NCBI RefSeq assembly: GCF_000524195.1
Contig: NW_020170445.1
Location: forward strand, 177,130 to 241,129
Direction of reading: 5' to 3'
DNA from: Echinococcus granulosus
Lineage: Eukaryota; Platyhelminthes; Cestoda; Cyclophyllidea; Taeniidae
Length of the DNA stretch: 64,000 bases
Of the stretch, positions 37,260 through 55,170 are shown in pieces (the stretch's first letter is position 1; each line of letters opens with the position of its first letter). Under the pieces are notes generated by a model, which saw only the letters and a list, made by a program, of their open reading frames with translations, was not told the origin of the DNA and did not search any database. A program made the position numbers and the translations under genes.

Positions 37260-37706
37260 ATGGCCTTCGTGTACAGGTCGCTCGTGAAAGTTGGTGATGA
37301 GTTTTGCCCCACCTCTCTGTTGCCAGTTTGGAATCATCCTGCTGGTCCGAAAACTGTCTTTTTCTGGGCTCCCACAGTTAAATGGGTAGGTGGGAGTATC
37401 GTCGTCTGCTGTCACTCTTTTGCCATCTGAATAAGTTTTCCCTCGACTTTTAATGTACTTTTACTTTCTTCTCAGGGCCTTGTGATTGCTGGATTGGCTG
37501 ATCTCACCCGCCCAGCTGAAAGAATCAGTGTTTATCAGAGCACTGCATTGGCATTAACCGGTCTTATTTGGTCTCGCTACTCTCTTGTCATTATACCTAA
37601 GAACTGGAACCTTTTTAGTGTCAATATCTTTGTCGCTGGCACTGGCATCTACCAACTATTCCGCGTTTATAGATGCCGTAGAGCTCAAACTAAGCTTCTA
37701 GCTTAG
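37260..37706 (+). CDS. MPC2: mitochondrial pyruvate carrier 2
   Basis: Two exons, 37260-37385 and 37476-37706, give 118 residues against 127 in human. Family hallmarks are clear: NHPAGPKTVFFWAPTVKW, GLADLTRPAE and IWSRYSLVIIPKNWNLFSVN, followed by GTGIYQLFR. MPC2 forms a heterodimer with MPC1 in the inner mitochondrial membrane and carries pyruvate into the matrix; three short helices are expected, and hydrophobic stretches match. The ATG at 37260 gives an N-terminus of normal length with no upstream extension needed. An AATAAA at about 37858 fits the 3' end. Confidence 0.97.
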
Positions 37707-40441
37707 TTACGCTTCTTCCCTTTCTTTATCATACACATCGGTAGTTTTCTTTGAAGTCGCTATTCGTCTTTTGACGCCCCAGAGTATGGTCCCCATTTAC
37801 TCTCTTCTGACTAGTTTTTGCCCCAGCTTTGCTTACTCACTTGCACTTTCCGATGTGAATAAAGTTAGCTGTCTTTTGCTTACCTTTCATTTTCCAATTC
37901 ACTCTGACAATCCCGTTGTCACTATCGTTAGTAATTTAGGGAGGGGGACGGTTTCAGTTGTCGTATGCGTTTTCAGTATTGAGAACGGTAAGCAGTGACA
38001 AAGTAATTGCGTGGGGAGTGATTTTTTTGGCCCTTGCTGGCTTTTGCACACTTTTGTTGACATAGAATTTGTATGAACACGTCTCGTGAGCCCAAATGAG
38101 GTCGCAATCTTTTCCTGTCTTGGAGCTGGTCCTGCGTGCTGCTTAACCGTATCACCTTGGTTTCTTTTGAAAATGGGCCGTCAATAGTTGAAATAAGTAC
38201 CCTTCTGTATGGGGTCTGAATTGAGTCTGTGCCGTCTGGTGAATGTACCCGCTTGAACGGTCGGTTAAGTGAATGACGTTAAAATGCTTTCTAGGGATTC
38301 ACTCACCTCCTTCTAGATCAAAGTTATGCCCCTGTGTTTTGGTATCAGAGGGGTCATTGTGACTGTCTGTGGTGTGCACTGCGGGCGTGGCGGATGGTGG
38401 TAATGCTAGCGCTTTTTATCTAAATTGATTCCTGAGTGCTTGTTAGGGCTTGAATTTGGTGACATCGCGTCCAGTTAATGAAAAGCGTAAACTCAGGAAT
38501 TTGTCCAGCAAAAGGCTTAGGTTTTTGAGAGTTCCCGCTTTGCAGGTAGTCTCCTTCTGCTGTTTTCTCAAAGCATCATTTCGAGATACAGCCAACTGAG
38601 GTTTTGCTTCCACAATGTATGCAAGTTCTTCAAAGCCTACCCACAGATTAGCATTGCTTCATGTAGTGACAATGAAGTGTCGGCAAGTGTCATTCCCAGA
38701 GTGAGATGTGATAATCTTCAAGAGAAATCTAAGAGATCCCACCGTCCTTCGGCCCAAGCCATCTCAGATTTGTTTTTCTGTTTTATCTGCACCAGTGCGT
38801 ACGAGATGCACGGTCTGAGCGCCCTATCATCTTAAACTAGTACCGATTGCATGTCGCATATTCGTGGCGCTCTTCGTGCAACACATTCTTGAAAACTATA
38901 TAATAGCAAACTAATATTTCAACTAATCGGTAATATCCCCACACACTAAATTGATGAGTTATATGGAGTAGAGATGACTGAAAAATAGTGTTTTGAGGTT
39001 TCATGCAGACGAAAATAAAAACTCGAGGTGGAATTAAATGCTTTGAAATGATTTGGTAACTTTTAAACCATGTTTTTCACTAGGTGGGCACTTCATTTTC
39101 TCGAGGTTGACCTTTCACTCTGTGACATAACCTTCAAGTGTTATCAACAGTTTTTCAGCTCCCCTCTGCGCTTCTGCCCCATGGTTACGTGCAAAACTTC
39201 AAACTGTCCCGACCTCGAGGGCAACCCGGAGCACTAAAACTAGGGGAGAAAGTTACATTTTGTGAATCACATCACAAGGACTGTATGAAGTTATTGGGTC
39301 ATTTAGCATATGATTGTTCCACATTTACCACTTTCGATGCAATTCGGATGGATAACTTATTAGGTCAAATGTATTTCCCATCTATAAAAGCTTCACCATG
39401 ACAAACTGATCGGAAACAGATGGGCCTTGACTATTCCGTCTTTATACTTGATTCCGGACATGCTTCTCATGACTACGGCCAAAGGACCTCCTGTAGCGAC
39501 TCGAAATTAACTGAAGAATACAATACTTGGGCAGAATATGCACCGCCTAAACACAGTGGGGCTTGGGGCTACTGGCATGGCCGAGAGGCAAGGCTGCTTG
39601 GCAAATGGATGATGGCGGAGCCCCTACATTGGTCCTCGCCAAAATCAGGAGTTAAAAAATTAATTATCGAATGACCGCCGCAATGACCTCCTCGGCCCTC
39701 GATGATCGAAAACTTTGTTGTGGATTTGCATACGACTAAGGATGCAATACCATTTTAAATCAAATGCAGTGGTGACGTCTTCAAATCTTCACCTGTAGAT
39801 GATATTTTGACACAAATATGCCAACAGTTCCGTCCTGCCAGAAATGCATTTTTCTCGAGTGAATACCATTTGTAAAACAGTATGCATGTTATCTGCCTAG
39901 GATGTATTATAATAAGCAAATTATTTGTCCCACTCTCAATTTTAGCAACAGCTCACTTAGGGCCTCCTCTACTGTGTGGCCTGACCTCCAGGACATATTA
40001 GTAGACTTAAACCTTGCTATACGCCTACAATACATATTACACCCAGAAAAAATTCATTTCTTCCTAAAAAAGTACTAAGACAGTATGTATACTTGGGGGG
40101 TATATAAAATAGCCATGAAAACACTGATAACTCGTGAGGGTGATAACTGCATCACTAATCGTAATTAGCGTATTAAAACTTTTTAAAAACATTTTTTAGC
40201 AACTGGGTTTAAAGGCAAGGCCCTATGCAATGGTCTGAAATTATAGGTAATTCTAATTCATGTCATTTTTGTTTCACTTAAGTGAACACTAATGACTTGA
40301 GCCGCTCATATTACAAAACTAAGGTCAACCTGTCGGCTTCGGTCTTGAGTCGCTGGTACGGGCTGTGGTACATTATCTTCACCTCATAGATATGGGAATC
40401 ATTTGAAACAGTTTCTCAGGACTGGATCTACGGAAGACGAT
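37707..40441. other. intergenic between MPC2 and TMEM184
   Basis: The first 150 bp are MPC2 3' UTR. Two plus-strand frames at 39138-39401 and 39420-39674 are moderately long but have no recognisable domains or splice partners. No RNA gene is seen. Confidence 0.45.
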
Positions 40442-44961
<4,520 letters not shown>

Positions 44962-46507
44962 TTGCTTCACTCCCAGCATTCCTTGCCGGCATCATCACCA
45001 TCATCGTCCACCACGACCTTGTTATTTGTTCACAGATTGTGTGATACCTCAAAACATCTTATAGTTATTTTTTCCATAATTTTAGAGCCAATTACAAACC
45101 AGATTAGTGCATTTGCTTTAACCTATGTGTACGTGTGTGTGTGTGTGTGCTTGTGCTGTCCCATTTGACATTCATATTGTGATGGTGTTCTGTGATTCCC
45201 TTTTTTTGAAGATTGTAAATGTGTGCTTTCAGTTATTGTGGCTACTTTTCTTGTTGAAGTACGAGTTTTCCTCAGTCTAATCAATCCACCAATGGTTTGA
45301 TACAATGATTTTAACTAAAAATTGTCGTAAACTGCAAAAAAAAGTGGAAATTGCTTCAAAATCATGTTTGTGACCTTGAGGCATTATTTTTGACCCCTTT
45401 GAGGTCGCCAATATCTGGCAGCATTAGGGAAGTGGTTAACGCGATTTGTTTCTTGTTTTCAGGAAAAAACCATCATTTTGCTAATTTTAATAAACGTTAA
45501 ACGATTTGAGGCAGGTGGGGAGAAGTCCCCTTACCTAATCTAGAGTGGGCGTGCTTGTTCTGGTTGACAGCTGCCTCATTCTATAAAGAGACTCAAGTCG
45601 CTCCATCCAAATGGCTGGCGCTCCAAAAAAGGTGTTTTCTGTGCAATAGGCACTCAACTTCCACGTGTCGAAACACGCAGCTAAAAACAGGAGTACCTAT
45701 TCCAAACCTCAAATGTTACCCACTAGTGCAATGCGTATTCTCCAACTAGGTTTATAACCACGAAAAGAAAGTTTAGATGCTACTAATTTTTACCGAAGTT
45801 TATGGTGGGAGTGGACTCCAAGAAAATTGTTTGAGAGGCGTTTACTTTAAGTCGAGTGATTTTTTCTCAGGGTTATTTCATGCTTTAACACGTCCATAAG
45901 CACTTCGTCTCGGGACAGCCGTAAAATTCTACCCCTCACCCCTTATGTCCCGTCCCCCCTCTGAAGTGGTAATAAGGCCTGTCTGTGTGGGATGGTTTCT
46001 CAGCCGACAGGGTGGGGACATGGGGTGTGGAGACAGGAAAGCAATTTCGTCGGACGGTAGTTTAAACTGTGGTGACAGAGACGTGCATTGAAACAGGTGT
46101 CGCATCACCACCGACGAAAAAAGCCCGCACCTATTCTGCAACAAATTGGTCTTTGTTGAAAGTTGACATTTAACAATGAGGGCTCTTCATCCTTCGTGGT
46201 CTTCGTCTTGCAGACTTGTCTCCCTGCAGACGTACAAATAAGTGTTTTGGCCTGTTACTGCCCCATGGAGGACCCGGTGTGGCACACAGCCCACCTCACA
46301 AGAACAAGTACCTGATCCACTAAAAGAACACTTTATTTCTCAGCTCATAAAAATAGTTGATTAGCATAAACATTCACATTGTCGAAGTTACTTTTTTCTT
46401 AATGCAAGGATAAAATGCTTATTTTGGATATTTTTTTAAAATCTTGGAAGAAGTGGCTCAAAGCAATGGGCAGTTATATCAGCGAAAGTGGGCGAAAATG
46501 CTGACGA
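44962..46507. other. intergenic, TMEM184 3' flank
   Basis: Contains a GT microsatellite at about 45126-45149 and an AATAAA near 45488 that could end the TMEM184 transcript. No further gene is supported. Confidence 0.5.
45126..45149. repeat. (GT)n microsatellite
   Basis: Alternating T and G with a single AC interruption, in the TMEM184 3' flank. Confidence 0.85.
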
Positions 46508-49500
46508 CTACAAGAAATTGGGATTTTCATGATTTGAGGAGAGGAAACTGCTTGACGCGTCTACCTCCTGCTCTTCGATTGGTTCGAGGCCGCCTCTGGT
46601 GAGGCCAACGCGTTGTGGCTGCTGCAATAATGTAAGTCGCGGACGATTTGAAGTTGGCGACTCTTCAGGTGAATTTGTATTTCCTAAAAAAAGGGATTTT
46701 TTCAAGATGTGAGTTTAGTTTATTAGTCTACTGCCATGAGTTGCATATGTTTGGGTACAGAAATGGGAAGACTACGCTCCCTCCTGACTACTGGCGATCA
46801 TAATGCGAGGGCTCAAGAAGGCGGGGACTTCAGAACAGAAGTTTTTTTGCCGCTACAATGTTGTATGGTGCTCGGAGTACTGTTTGTAGTCCTGCATTAC
46901 TCAGAAATCCTCAACTCTATTTTTGACTTTACGATTAAATACTTGGACTCTTCATTCTTCTGCACCATAACTTTGAGTCCATGCCTCTAGCTTAGTGTAG
47001 ATCTTTCGACCAACTCGAGGTGCTAAATCAGCAGCAGTGGTTGGCAAATCCGATCCAGCAGTCTTGAATACTGCTTCTAAAAGGCATAGTAGGAGGACAT
47101 CTGCAGGCTATGACTGCATCAGAGGCGGGACTCAGCAGGCCGGTTGCTGAATCCACAAATACCTTTGCCATGAGCTCTAACCCCAGGTTCTATCACGTGA
47201 CCATTAATGACTGAAATCAAATCAGATTTTAAGTTGGATTTTAATAACACTTAAATGAAAAATTTTGAGCTGAAAATGTGAAATTCCCCCTTGTCATGAT
47301 GTCTTTCGACATGGGGTTCCATGAGAAACCAGCAAAAGGTGCTACGTATGCAACACTGTGCAAATTTCTGCACTCAATCTCAGATGAGTCTCTCCAGTTC
47401 ACTTCGCCTCTCAATGATCGTGACATTTACGAATTTAAACTTAGCAAGTCGTATTCTTATCTCACAGTTGGTTGAAATTTACAGCAAGACTCATGACGGC
47501 TGAAGCAGAAGAGTGGCTGTAGTGAACTCTGTAGTCGGCTTTCAAATAAAGAAATGGAACTAATCAGTAAAAAGATGCTCATTTCAGTTGTTTGTTCAAC
47601 TAAATGAGCTCATAAGGTTTTGTAGACTTTGGCCTCCACCAAAGAGCCAGAGCCTCTCAACCGTACTTATAACTACCCAGCCATTCTATGTTAGTAATGT
47701 AATGTACCTAATCGCAACTTCAGAAATGCCTCAGTAGACATCTCTCTCGTAACCCTTATTTCCCTTTGCTGTCTGGATAAGAGACAGAAAAAATATTTGC
47801 CACGATTTGATTGGTCCAGTTTTCACCACCGGCTTGAATGTCATTGGTTGAAATTTAGAAGGTATACTATAAAATCGGCAAGCGCGCTTACTTGAGTCGC
47901 CGCAGGCGTTGAAGTTTAATTCACCGGTGTCAAGACGTGTATAATTTGGTATTTGTGGCATCACAGGGGCGAAAAAATTGACCTTCTGACGGGGCATCTG
48001 TAGATTTGACGGATTGGGGGAGTTGATTGGTGGAGGGGGCGGTTCAATGGTGTTCACTTGGATATACTAAAGCAGCGTTAGGCATTTACAATTGCTTCAA
48101 ACGTCCTCCTCAACATTTATAGTGCAAATTGTATCTTTTATCTAAAGCTTACCTGTGATTTAAGGAGAACTTCATTCCCGAGCATTATTTTGCGTTTTCG
48201 CCTAAGAAGGGAGATAAGAAGGTAGGTAAAATACCTAACATAAAATCGACTTTGGGATATTTCTTGTTTACTACATCGTCATAAAGGTGAATATGAGAGC
48301 TAACAAAAATCCGACATGCTACTAACGATGTGAAAGTAGAATGAGGCAAAGTTGTATGTAATAAAGTGATATTCAAATTTGGCGAATTAATTACCGTTAC
48401 AATCTTCACTTCCCTCTTATCGTGACCCACAGCCGCTAAGGCTTGTCATTAGGCGTAAAGAAACCAGACCCATGCATCCCGCAACAGTCACAGCTTTATT
48501 TCCCACCAGTCTAGTCTACTTCGCATGTGACCTTGCAGTAGCCTAGTACGGCTAGGTGAAGGTGGTGACCCCCTTGGAGGGAGTATGGAGAACGAGAGTG
48601 AAGTTGAAGAGGAGGCAGGGTTAACCTCCCTCTCCCGCCCTCTCGCCCAAAAAATTCAATCTCTCTTCTATTGCATACAAGTAAGCAATCCCATGCGTTT
48701 GAAAAAAAGGAATTTTTCCAAACTCTTTTTACAAATTGTCTTAATAAGGACCTCAAAATTAAAGCACATTCTGCAGGCTTTCCACTCTACACATCCAGAA
48801 GTAGAAAATTTTATTTTTTAGTCTACAAATTCGCCTAATTGTGGGTGATGCATGAAGTGTGAAAAATTATTCAGTTTTCGTATTTCTAAAAAGGCGCTTT
48901 TTTAATTTGAAAGTTTTGTGAAATTAAAAAAGTGCTGTTAGATTACAATTCCTTCGGTAAATAGTGAGGTGTGCTGTCGGTTGCTGATTGACTTAAAACA
49001 AAGAAAGAAGCAACTTATCTCTTGAATTTTAAAGAGATTGAGTGAAACAAGCAAAATTGTGGGCTTAAAGGATATGTAAGTTACTAGTTCCTCCATTTTG
49101 ATTGAATATGTTTAAGTTAAAGTGGAAGTGGATTGCTGACTGACTGACTGACTGTGACTGACTGACTCGGGTTGAGAAATGGCTTTCGCATATTGCTACA
49201 AGACTTCATTGAGCGAACAAAGACAACCTCGGTAAACCCTGGCGATTCACTTGCTGCCCACTGCCTGCCTCCAGAGCAGGTGTCACTTCATTCCCGTAAG
49301 GCTGCGCTCGCTTTGTCTGTGTGTACTGAAAACGCAATTTTCTACTTGGTGACAGCCGAAAAACTACTATGGCAGAGGTGCACATACTCAAAGCCGATAC
49401 AGCTGGATAAATTTCTTCTTGAGAAACAGCCAGGAGGTGGAGAAACCATCGAAAGGAGGTCATATTCCTGTAACGAAATGCACAACCGCGGATGCGTTCC

Positions 49501-52500
49501 CTACACCACTGAAAAATATACGTGAAAGGACTTGAGCTTCTGGGGGAGGGATGGAGCTGGCCTCATCCCCAGTCTCCGTTTTACCTGATGACATTCCTAA
49601 AGGCAAAACTTACCCCTCTTCCCTAGTACAAGTGAACACCTACAGCGGTTTTCAAAGCTAAAACTCCTCTGAGTCCCGAAATTTTTTTTATGTTTATGCT
49701 TCATTTCTTTAATGCTTCCGTCTCATTTTCTAAAACCTTGCAAAATAAACGCAAAGGAGAGTTTATAAAATCCGAAATGGTTAAAAATGCGCAATTCTTC
49801 TTCTTTCTGTTTTGAAGCACAGTCATCAAGCCTTACATGTAAACATTATATTTCCTAAGTTCGCTTCCCTCAGATTCAAACATATTTTGGAAGAACTTTG
49901 AAAATAAACCTATTTACGATTTAGAGGCACATGAGTCAGTTATAATGGGGGTTAAGTGAATTAAAAAAGGGTGAAAGTGGCTACTCACTTGGCACGCAGA
50001 TCTTTGCGTCGAAAGGCGAGGATAATTCCAACCACGATCAGACCGAAGAGGCCAAAGAAGGCGAATTGGAGAAGCGTTTGCAACCAAATGGTGTTCGCAT
50101 TTCCCACGGACATTGTTGAAAAAACTGGGCGAAAGGTGGTAGGGGAGAAGGGTTTTTATAAAGGGAGATAAAATTCATTCGGGTCAAACTGCTTGTTTGT
50201 GTTGGGATCTTGATTTTCAAGACATTTTATTAGGTTTCTAAGGCAGTACAGTGAGAGCATTTAAAGTCATTTCCCACATTAATCGTCAAAGGGAAATTTT
50301 GTAATTTGAGGAGGGTTATTTTGGTAATTTAAAGTGAGAAGGTATGATTTAGGGAGGAGTTCTTAGAATAAATACACCCAAGATAAGGGTAAAAATAATT
50401 TTAAATGCATTGACCGTAAGAATAAGCATTTGCAAGAAGCTCAAATGGAAATATTCATAAGTTTTTCAAAAAGGGGCCTAAAAAGGGATGCGATTAAAGT
50501 TGTCATTGACTTTTTTTGATGGGGGAGGGGAGAGGAAGGTCGAGAGAAGGCATCAAGAAATGGGTGTCCCTAGGCTTAACTACACGGAGGGCCGACGTAT
50601 CAGGGGAAATCAGTCCTGGCACAGAAATGACTCTCCCAATCTTCCATCAGTCTACAATACATCAGACCAAAATGACACAGACACTGAAATCCTTGAAATG
50701 ACAGGTTAATGGGTGAAAAGCACATATGCATCAGGAAATTGTTTTGGAGACAAGTCGACCTTTGACTGATTCATGTAACTACCCGTGAATATCGTCAGTT
50801 GCAAATCCTCCCAAAAATAATTGCCTTTTAAAATTTTTACACTTTTTTGGTCTTTTTGTTGTTCCTAAAATTCCTCATTATCAACAAAACTCACCGATTC
50901 CACTGGTACGAAATTGGCACTGATCCCCCATGAAACCGTCTTTGCATCTAAAACGGTGGGACATGCATTTAGTTACTTTTTTTGAAGAAAAAAGAACAGT
51001 TTTAAGCTTTCTGTTTATTTTAGCTTGTAAATTACTTGCATCTGCGCTCCAGTGGATTCGACTTCTTAGCAAAGCACTCGCCATCGTTGAAACAGTGGTT
51101 TTCGTCGGCTGGACAAGGCACCAAATCTCTGGATTCTACGATGAAAAATGTGGCAAATAAAAAAATCATTTTCTCCCTTTCTAAAGTCCAATAATTCTGC
51201 AACTTTTTGGTTACACTCTAAGGGGAGAGAAGCCCTCGTGATTAAACTTATAAAAATGATTTTACGTCTTGCGTACTTCTATGCAAGATATCATCAGAGG
51301 TTCGCTTCAGAGGTTCAAGGTCTCCAAGTTGTCACATCCCAAGTAGGTTACATGTCTCCTTCTCAATAACCTATGGTACCAAATCATGACTCACAGAGAG
51401 CAGGTGGGCTATTTTTGGTCTAAGAATAAGTCTATCCTTAAGTTTAAAGATTGTGAACAACAGTTAAACTACTGACGGGTGGTATCAAAGACGATTACTT
51501 GGTAAGGTAGACAAGTGCTTTCGCAGTAGTTAAGGTGGAGAAGAGTTAGACAAACTGCCTTACCCATGGCAATCTCCTGGTCGGTTAACGAGACTCCAGC
51601 GGTTGATACTGGAGAAGGGGTGGAAAAAGGTGAAAGCATATTCACTTGCTCCCACACCTCAAACAATTATGCTTTCCTGATAAAAGTGAATTTTATCTTA
51701 TCAAAATACCAGCTTTTATAACATTATTATAAACACCTAAAAAGAACTCTAGTAGAGACCATCAAAAAGTTCCTACCTGCCCTTGGTGAATAAAAAAAGG
51801 CGACAAACCTCGCAATTGTAGAAGCGATTGTGTGGAACCGAGAGGGTTACTCGCTTTGCATACGTAATCGCCGTTGTCCAACAGAACGAGATTGTCTATT
51901 TCCAGGATTGCTTCTCTGACGTGACTGCTAGTTCTGCAAAGAATGCAACTCAACAGGGGAAAAGTGATCGCTTACAAATGGCAAAGTGAAAAACTTCTTC
52001 AAAGAGGTATTCAAAAATTTTTTTCTTCTCACTTGGTAGTGTAGTGTCACGTGGAAATGTTCAAAGAGCACCTCTAGGAGTCATACTGTGAAATGTGTTT
52101 GTTTTTTTTTTTTATCAAACCTTTTAGGGGAAATGGAGAAATGACTTGACAGTTTGTTTAACGGGGTATTTAACCGCGTCTACACTTCTGTAGCTGCAAG
52201 AAGGGATTCCGATGTCAGGATAGCCCGCGGGCCCCATCAATAGCCTCCCACGTTTCCCATGCCTTAGGATGTACTATATTCTTCCATACTACTTTGGTCC
52301 ATTACTATTTTGGGGAAGGGGAGGGGGTCTTGACATGCCAAAAATAGCTCTTTAATTATCCTTGCTTACTTTTATTCGCGAATCCTTACTTCAGGTATAA
52401 TCTCGTAGTAATTTTTTACCCTCGATGATGATGTCAGATCTTACTAAATCACTCAGAGGTCAAATTTACGCCTGAAAGGTGTTAACTCTTTTAAAGGAAG

Positions 52501-55170
52501 TGATTTTCTTTTAACATAGTTTGAACGTAATGCATCTCCAACGCAATAAATACCGACTGATGAGTCGGAATTGACATGTGATTCCACATTTGGCAGACGC
52601 ATTCAAGATTGACATATTGAAGGGGGTGTAGGAATTACTCATTCCTTTATAGTAAAGGAATTGAGATTCACCTTTTATCCTTTCAGTGACAAACATCTAA
52701 CACAAAAACTTTTCCTCTTGTGACTCTTTATAAGCAATAAAAGGGAAGAAGTTGGGACAATATGCAGTGGACGTTTTCGTCCACAAAAGCCATGCCTCCA
52801 AGTCGTAATGCCGGGTTCATCACCTTATTCTTGCACTCAGTTACCACTTTTAGAGTAAAGGAATATTTTACTCATTTATAATGTTTCTTTCCTACTTTCC
52901 ACAGGTGTTATACGAAAGACGAATCTTGATTGACAATACAACACGGAGAATTGGAGTCTAGAAGAAATTCTGTCAATCTTGCGATAAGGCCTCTGGTGAA
53001 GTGTCTCCGAGATACTGATATCGCAACTACTTAGGCGTTTAGTTTTTTCTCTTTTTTTCCGTTAGCAAAGGCACTTCACTCTTGCACTCAATTATTACTT
53101 TTAGAGCAGAGGAATATTTTACTCATTTATAAGGTTTTGCTTCTAATTTTAGCAGGTGGCATACAAAAGGCTAATCTTGACTACCAATACAATACGGCAA
53201 ATTGGAGTCTAGAAGAAATTCTGCCAATCTTGCGATGCTGCCTCTGATGAAGTGTCTCCGAGATGTTCACATTCCAACTACTTAGGCGTTCAGATTTTCT
53301 CGCTTTTTTCCGTTAGCAAAAGCACTTTTGCCACAACAGGTTCTACGCAAATATTCAAGGTAAATTAAAGGGTTGTGTTATTTAATGCTTTAGCAAAACA
53401 ACTAAAAAAATTTGAGCCTCATAAAGTCTTTTTTAAATTAAATAGCTTTAATTCTGTGGTGCATCTTTAGAGACGTGTAATGTCTTGATTTTTCGCTCCT
53501 GATACTTTTTAATCAGTATGATGATAGTTAAATGAACCGATAGATCTTCAATTTTATGTTGGAATCACAAAAGCCTCCCAACAAAGTATCTAAAAATTGG
53601 TAAAATTGTGGACTTACTGAACAATTTCCACCCTGACATTACGACCATTCGCCGCTATGTCAACGGGATAACTGTCTTTGTACCACATTACGTGTGGCAA
53701 CGGATCTCCATTCGCCACACAGGTGGCATTGAAATCCTCGCCAAAAGGAAGAATTTGCGGCTCAAACGTATTCACTTGTGGGGAGTCTAAAGCATACAGA
53801 ACCGACCAGTCAGAATACGGATAATTTAAAATCATCTAGAATTAGAAAAATGAAAGAAATTTCCAAAAAGTAGACATATAATCACTGATTTGACAACACC
53901 CCTTTTGCTTAAGCACTTTTTTTAGATCAGAGATAAATTTATGGGAATTTTTTACTAGAGATTTCACAACACTTGCGTTTCCAATCTGGTACTGACAAAT
54001 TTTTAGCCTACAAAAATGTCAATCAAAAATCTGTATCAGTATTTAGGCATCATGACATTTTAGCTGTATTAAAAATCTTCACATAGGTGATCGAGTAATA
54101 GAAGTCCCTTCCTCACTTCCCAAATAGCTTTGTTAGTGTAAAATTTTCCTTAACTTTTGAAGAGAACCAAATCGCGAACATCAACACACTTGGACCCATT
54201 ATGTGAAAACTAGTTTGGCCTTTAAAAGTAAAGAGAGAAGCTAGTAGCCCTATCCCTTATAACAATCTGTCTTTTTGATGCTTGGGATAGTACTTATGCA
54301 AGAAATCAGCCGGCACTTTCGGATAAACCTTTTGAGGAACCTTTGACTTACTTTTACCACATTTTTGATGCAATGTCTACTTAACCTGTCATTTACTCCA
54401 TTCTGCGAGCCGTCCGATCAACAACATCGCTCTTTGTTAAGAATTGAGCTAACGCACTCCTTTCAATCAGTTAATTTAATAAAACTAAATAAAATTGGTG
54501 TAGTTAAATGTAATTTTTTTGTGATTTAAACTTATACCTCAACCGGAGAACTACTAAAGCACACAACATTATTTAGCGTATGATTAATTTCCTTTTCGCA
54601 TTTTTCATGCATCAATTGCAAAGGTCACTTATAAACAACAAAACGGAAGTGCTTACAGCATGTTCTACATAGATATTGTAGGATTTCGGCCGTCACCTCT
54701 TCGCTGAAGGTCAGCGACGGTCCAGAAAGAGCGAAGACAGGCAATACAATTCTTCGCTGAACCACGATTTCTCCCGTATCCGCTAACAAGAAGGTGTACT
54801 TTGCATTTGGTTTGAAGGCCTCCAAACAGCCGAACCTTTGATGGAATGAATCAAAAGTTGAGCCGGATGAGGGGGAAGAAGAGGATTTGTTTGAGGGTAT
54901 GAAGAAACGTCGAAGCGCCACCCTCGGAGGTATATTAACACCTGCAGGCTTTGCCAGGACTTGAGTTACTAGAATTACTACGTCAAATTCTTGATCATCC
55001 TTTAGTGGGATCATCTCCTGAAGCCGAGCATGTAGAACGATGGAGGAAGTAGATAGATACTGACGAATCTCACTTGCTTTTGGAGATGGTGCACATTTGG
55101 GAGCCTCAATGGCATCCAAAAGGCATCGAAAAGGAGTGAAAAGTACGACTAATACAAATATTGCTATCAT
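46508..55170 (-). CDS. NRG-like: neuregulin-like type I membrane EGF ligand
   Basis: Ten minus-strand exons: 55170-54657, 53786-53618, 51933-51809, 51644-51564, 51126-51036, 50947-50895, 50124-49989, 48201-48153, 48066-47892 and 46683-46508. They join in phase to 522 residues. A signal peptide (MIAIFVLVVLFTPFRC) precedes a 150-residue module like the neuregulin-2 N-terminus (RFGCLEAFKPNAKYTFLLAD; EEVTAEILQYLCRTC). One I-set Ig domain follows (NATCVANGDPLPHVMWYKD ... DNGDYVCKASN). A Ser/Pro/Thr linker leads to a six-cysteine EGF domain, C-x7-C-x5-C-x12-C-x-C-x8-C (about residues 300-336). A transmembrane helix (about 357-379), a basic RRKDLRAKRKRK anchor and a Pro-rich tail complete the protein. 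Neuregulins bind ErbB receptors after ectodomain shedding. Confidence 0.9.
49136..49167. repeat. (CTGA)n simple repeat
   Basis: Four CTGA units, a GTGA interruption, then further units, inside the intron between neuregulin exons 7 and 8. Confidence 0.9.
52829..53331. repeat. tandem duplication of about 251 bp
   Basis: Two adjacent copies, about 52829-53080 and 53081-53331, each running from TTGCACTCA through GAATATTTTACTCATTTATAA and GGAGTCTAGAAGAAATTCTG to TTCCGTTAGCAAA. They differ by scattered substitutions, so the duplication is not recent. It lies in the neuregulin intron that splits the Ig domain (exons 2 and 3). Confidence 0.85.
53787..54656. other. neuregulin intron 1
   Basis: AT-rich intron between the N-terminal module and the first Ig exon; no nested gene or RNA gene recognised. 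Confidence 0.6.

Noticed and set aside
49172..49525. Open frames on both strands in a neuregulin intron
   Set aside because: The flanking exons already join in phase (exon 7 to exon 8), and the frames show no domain.
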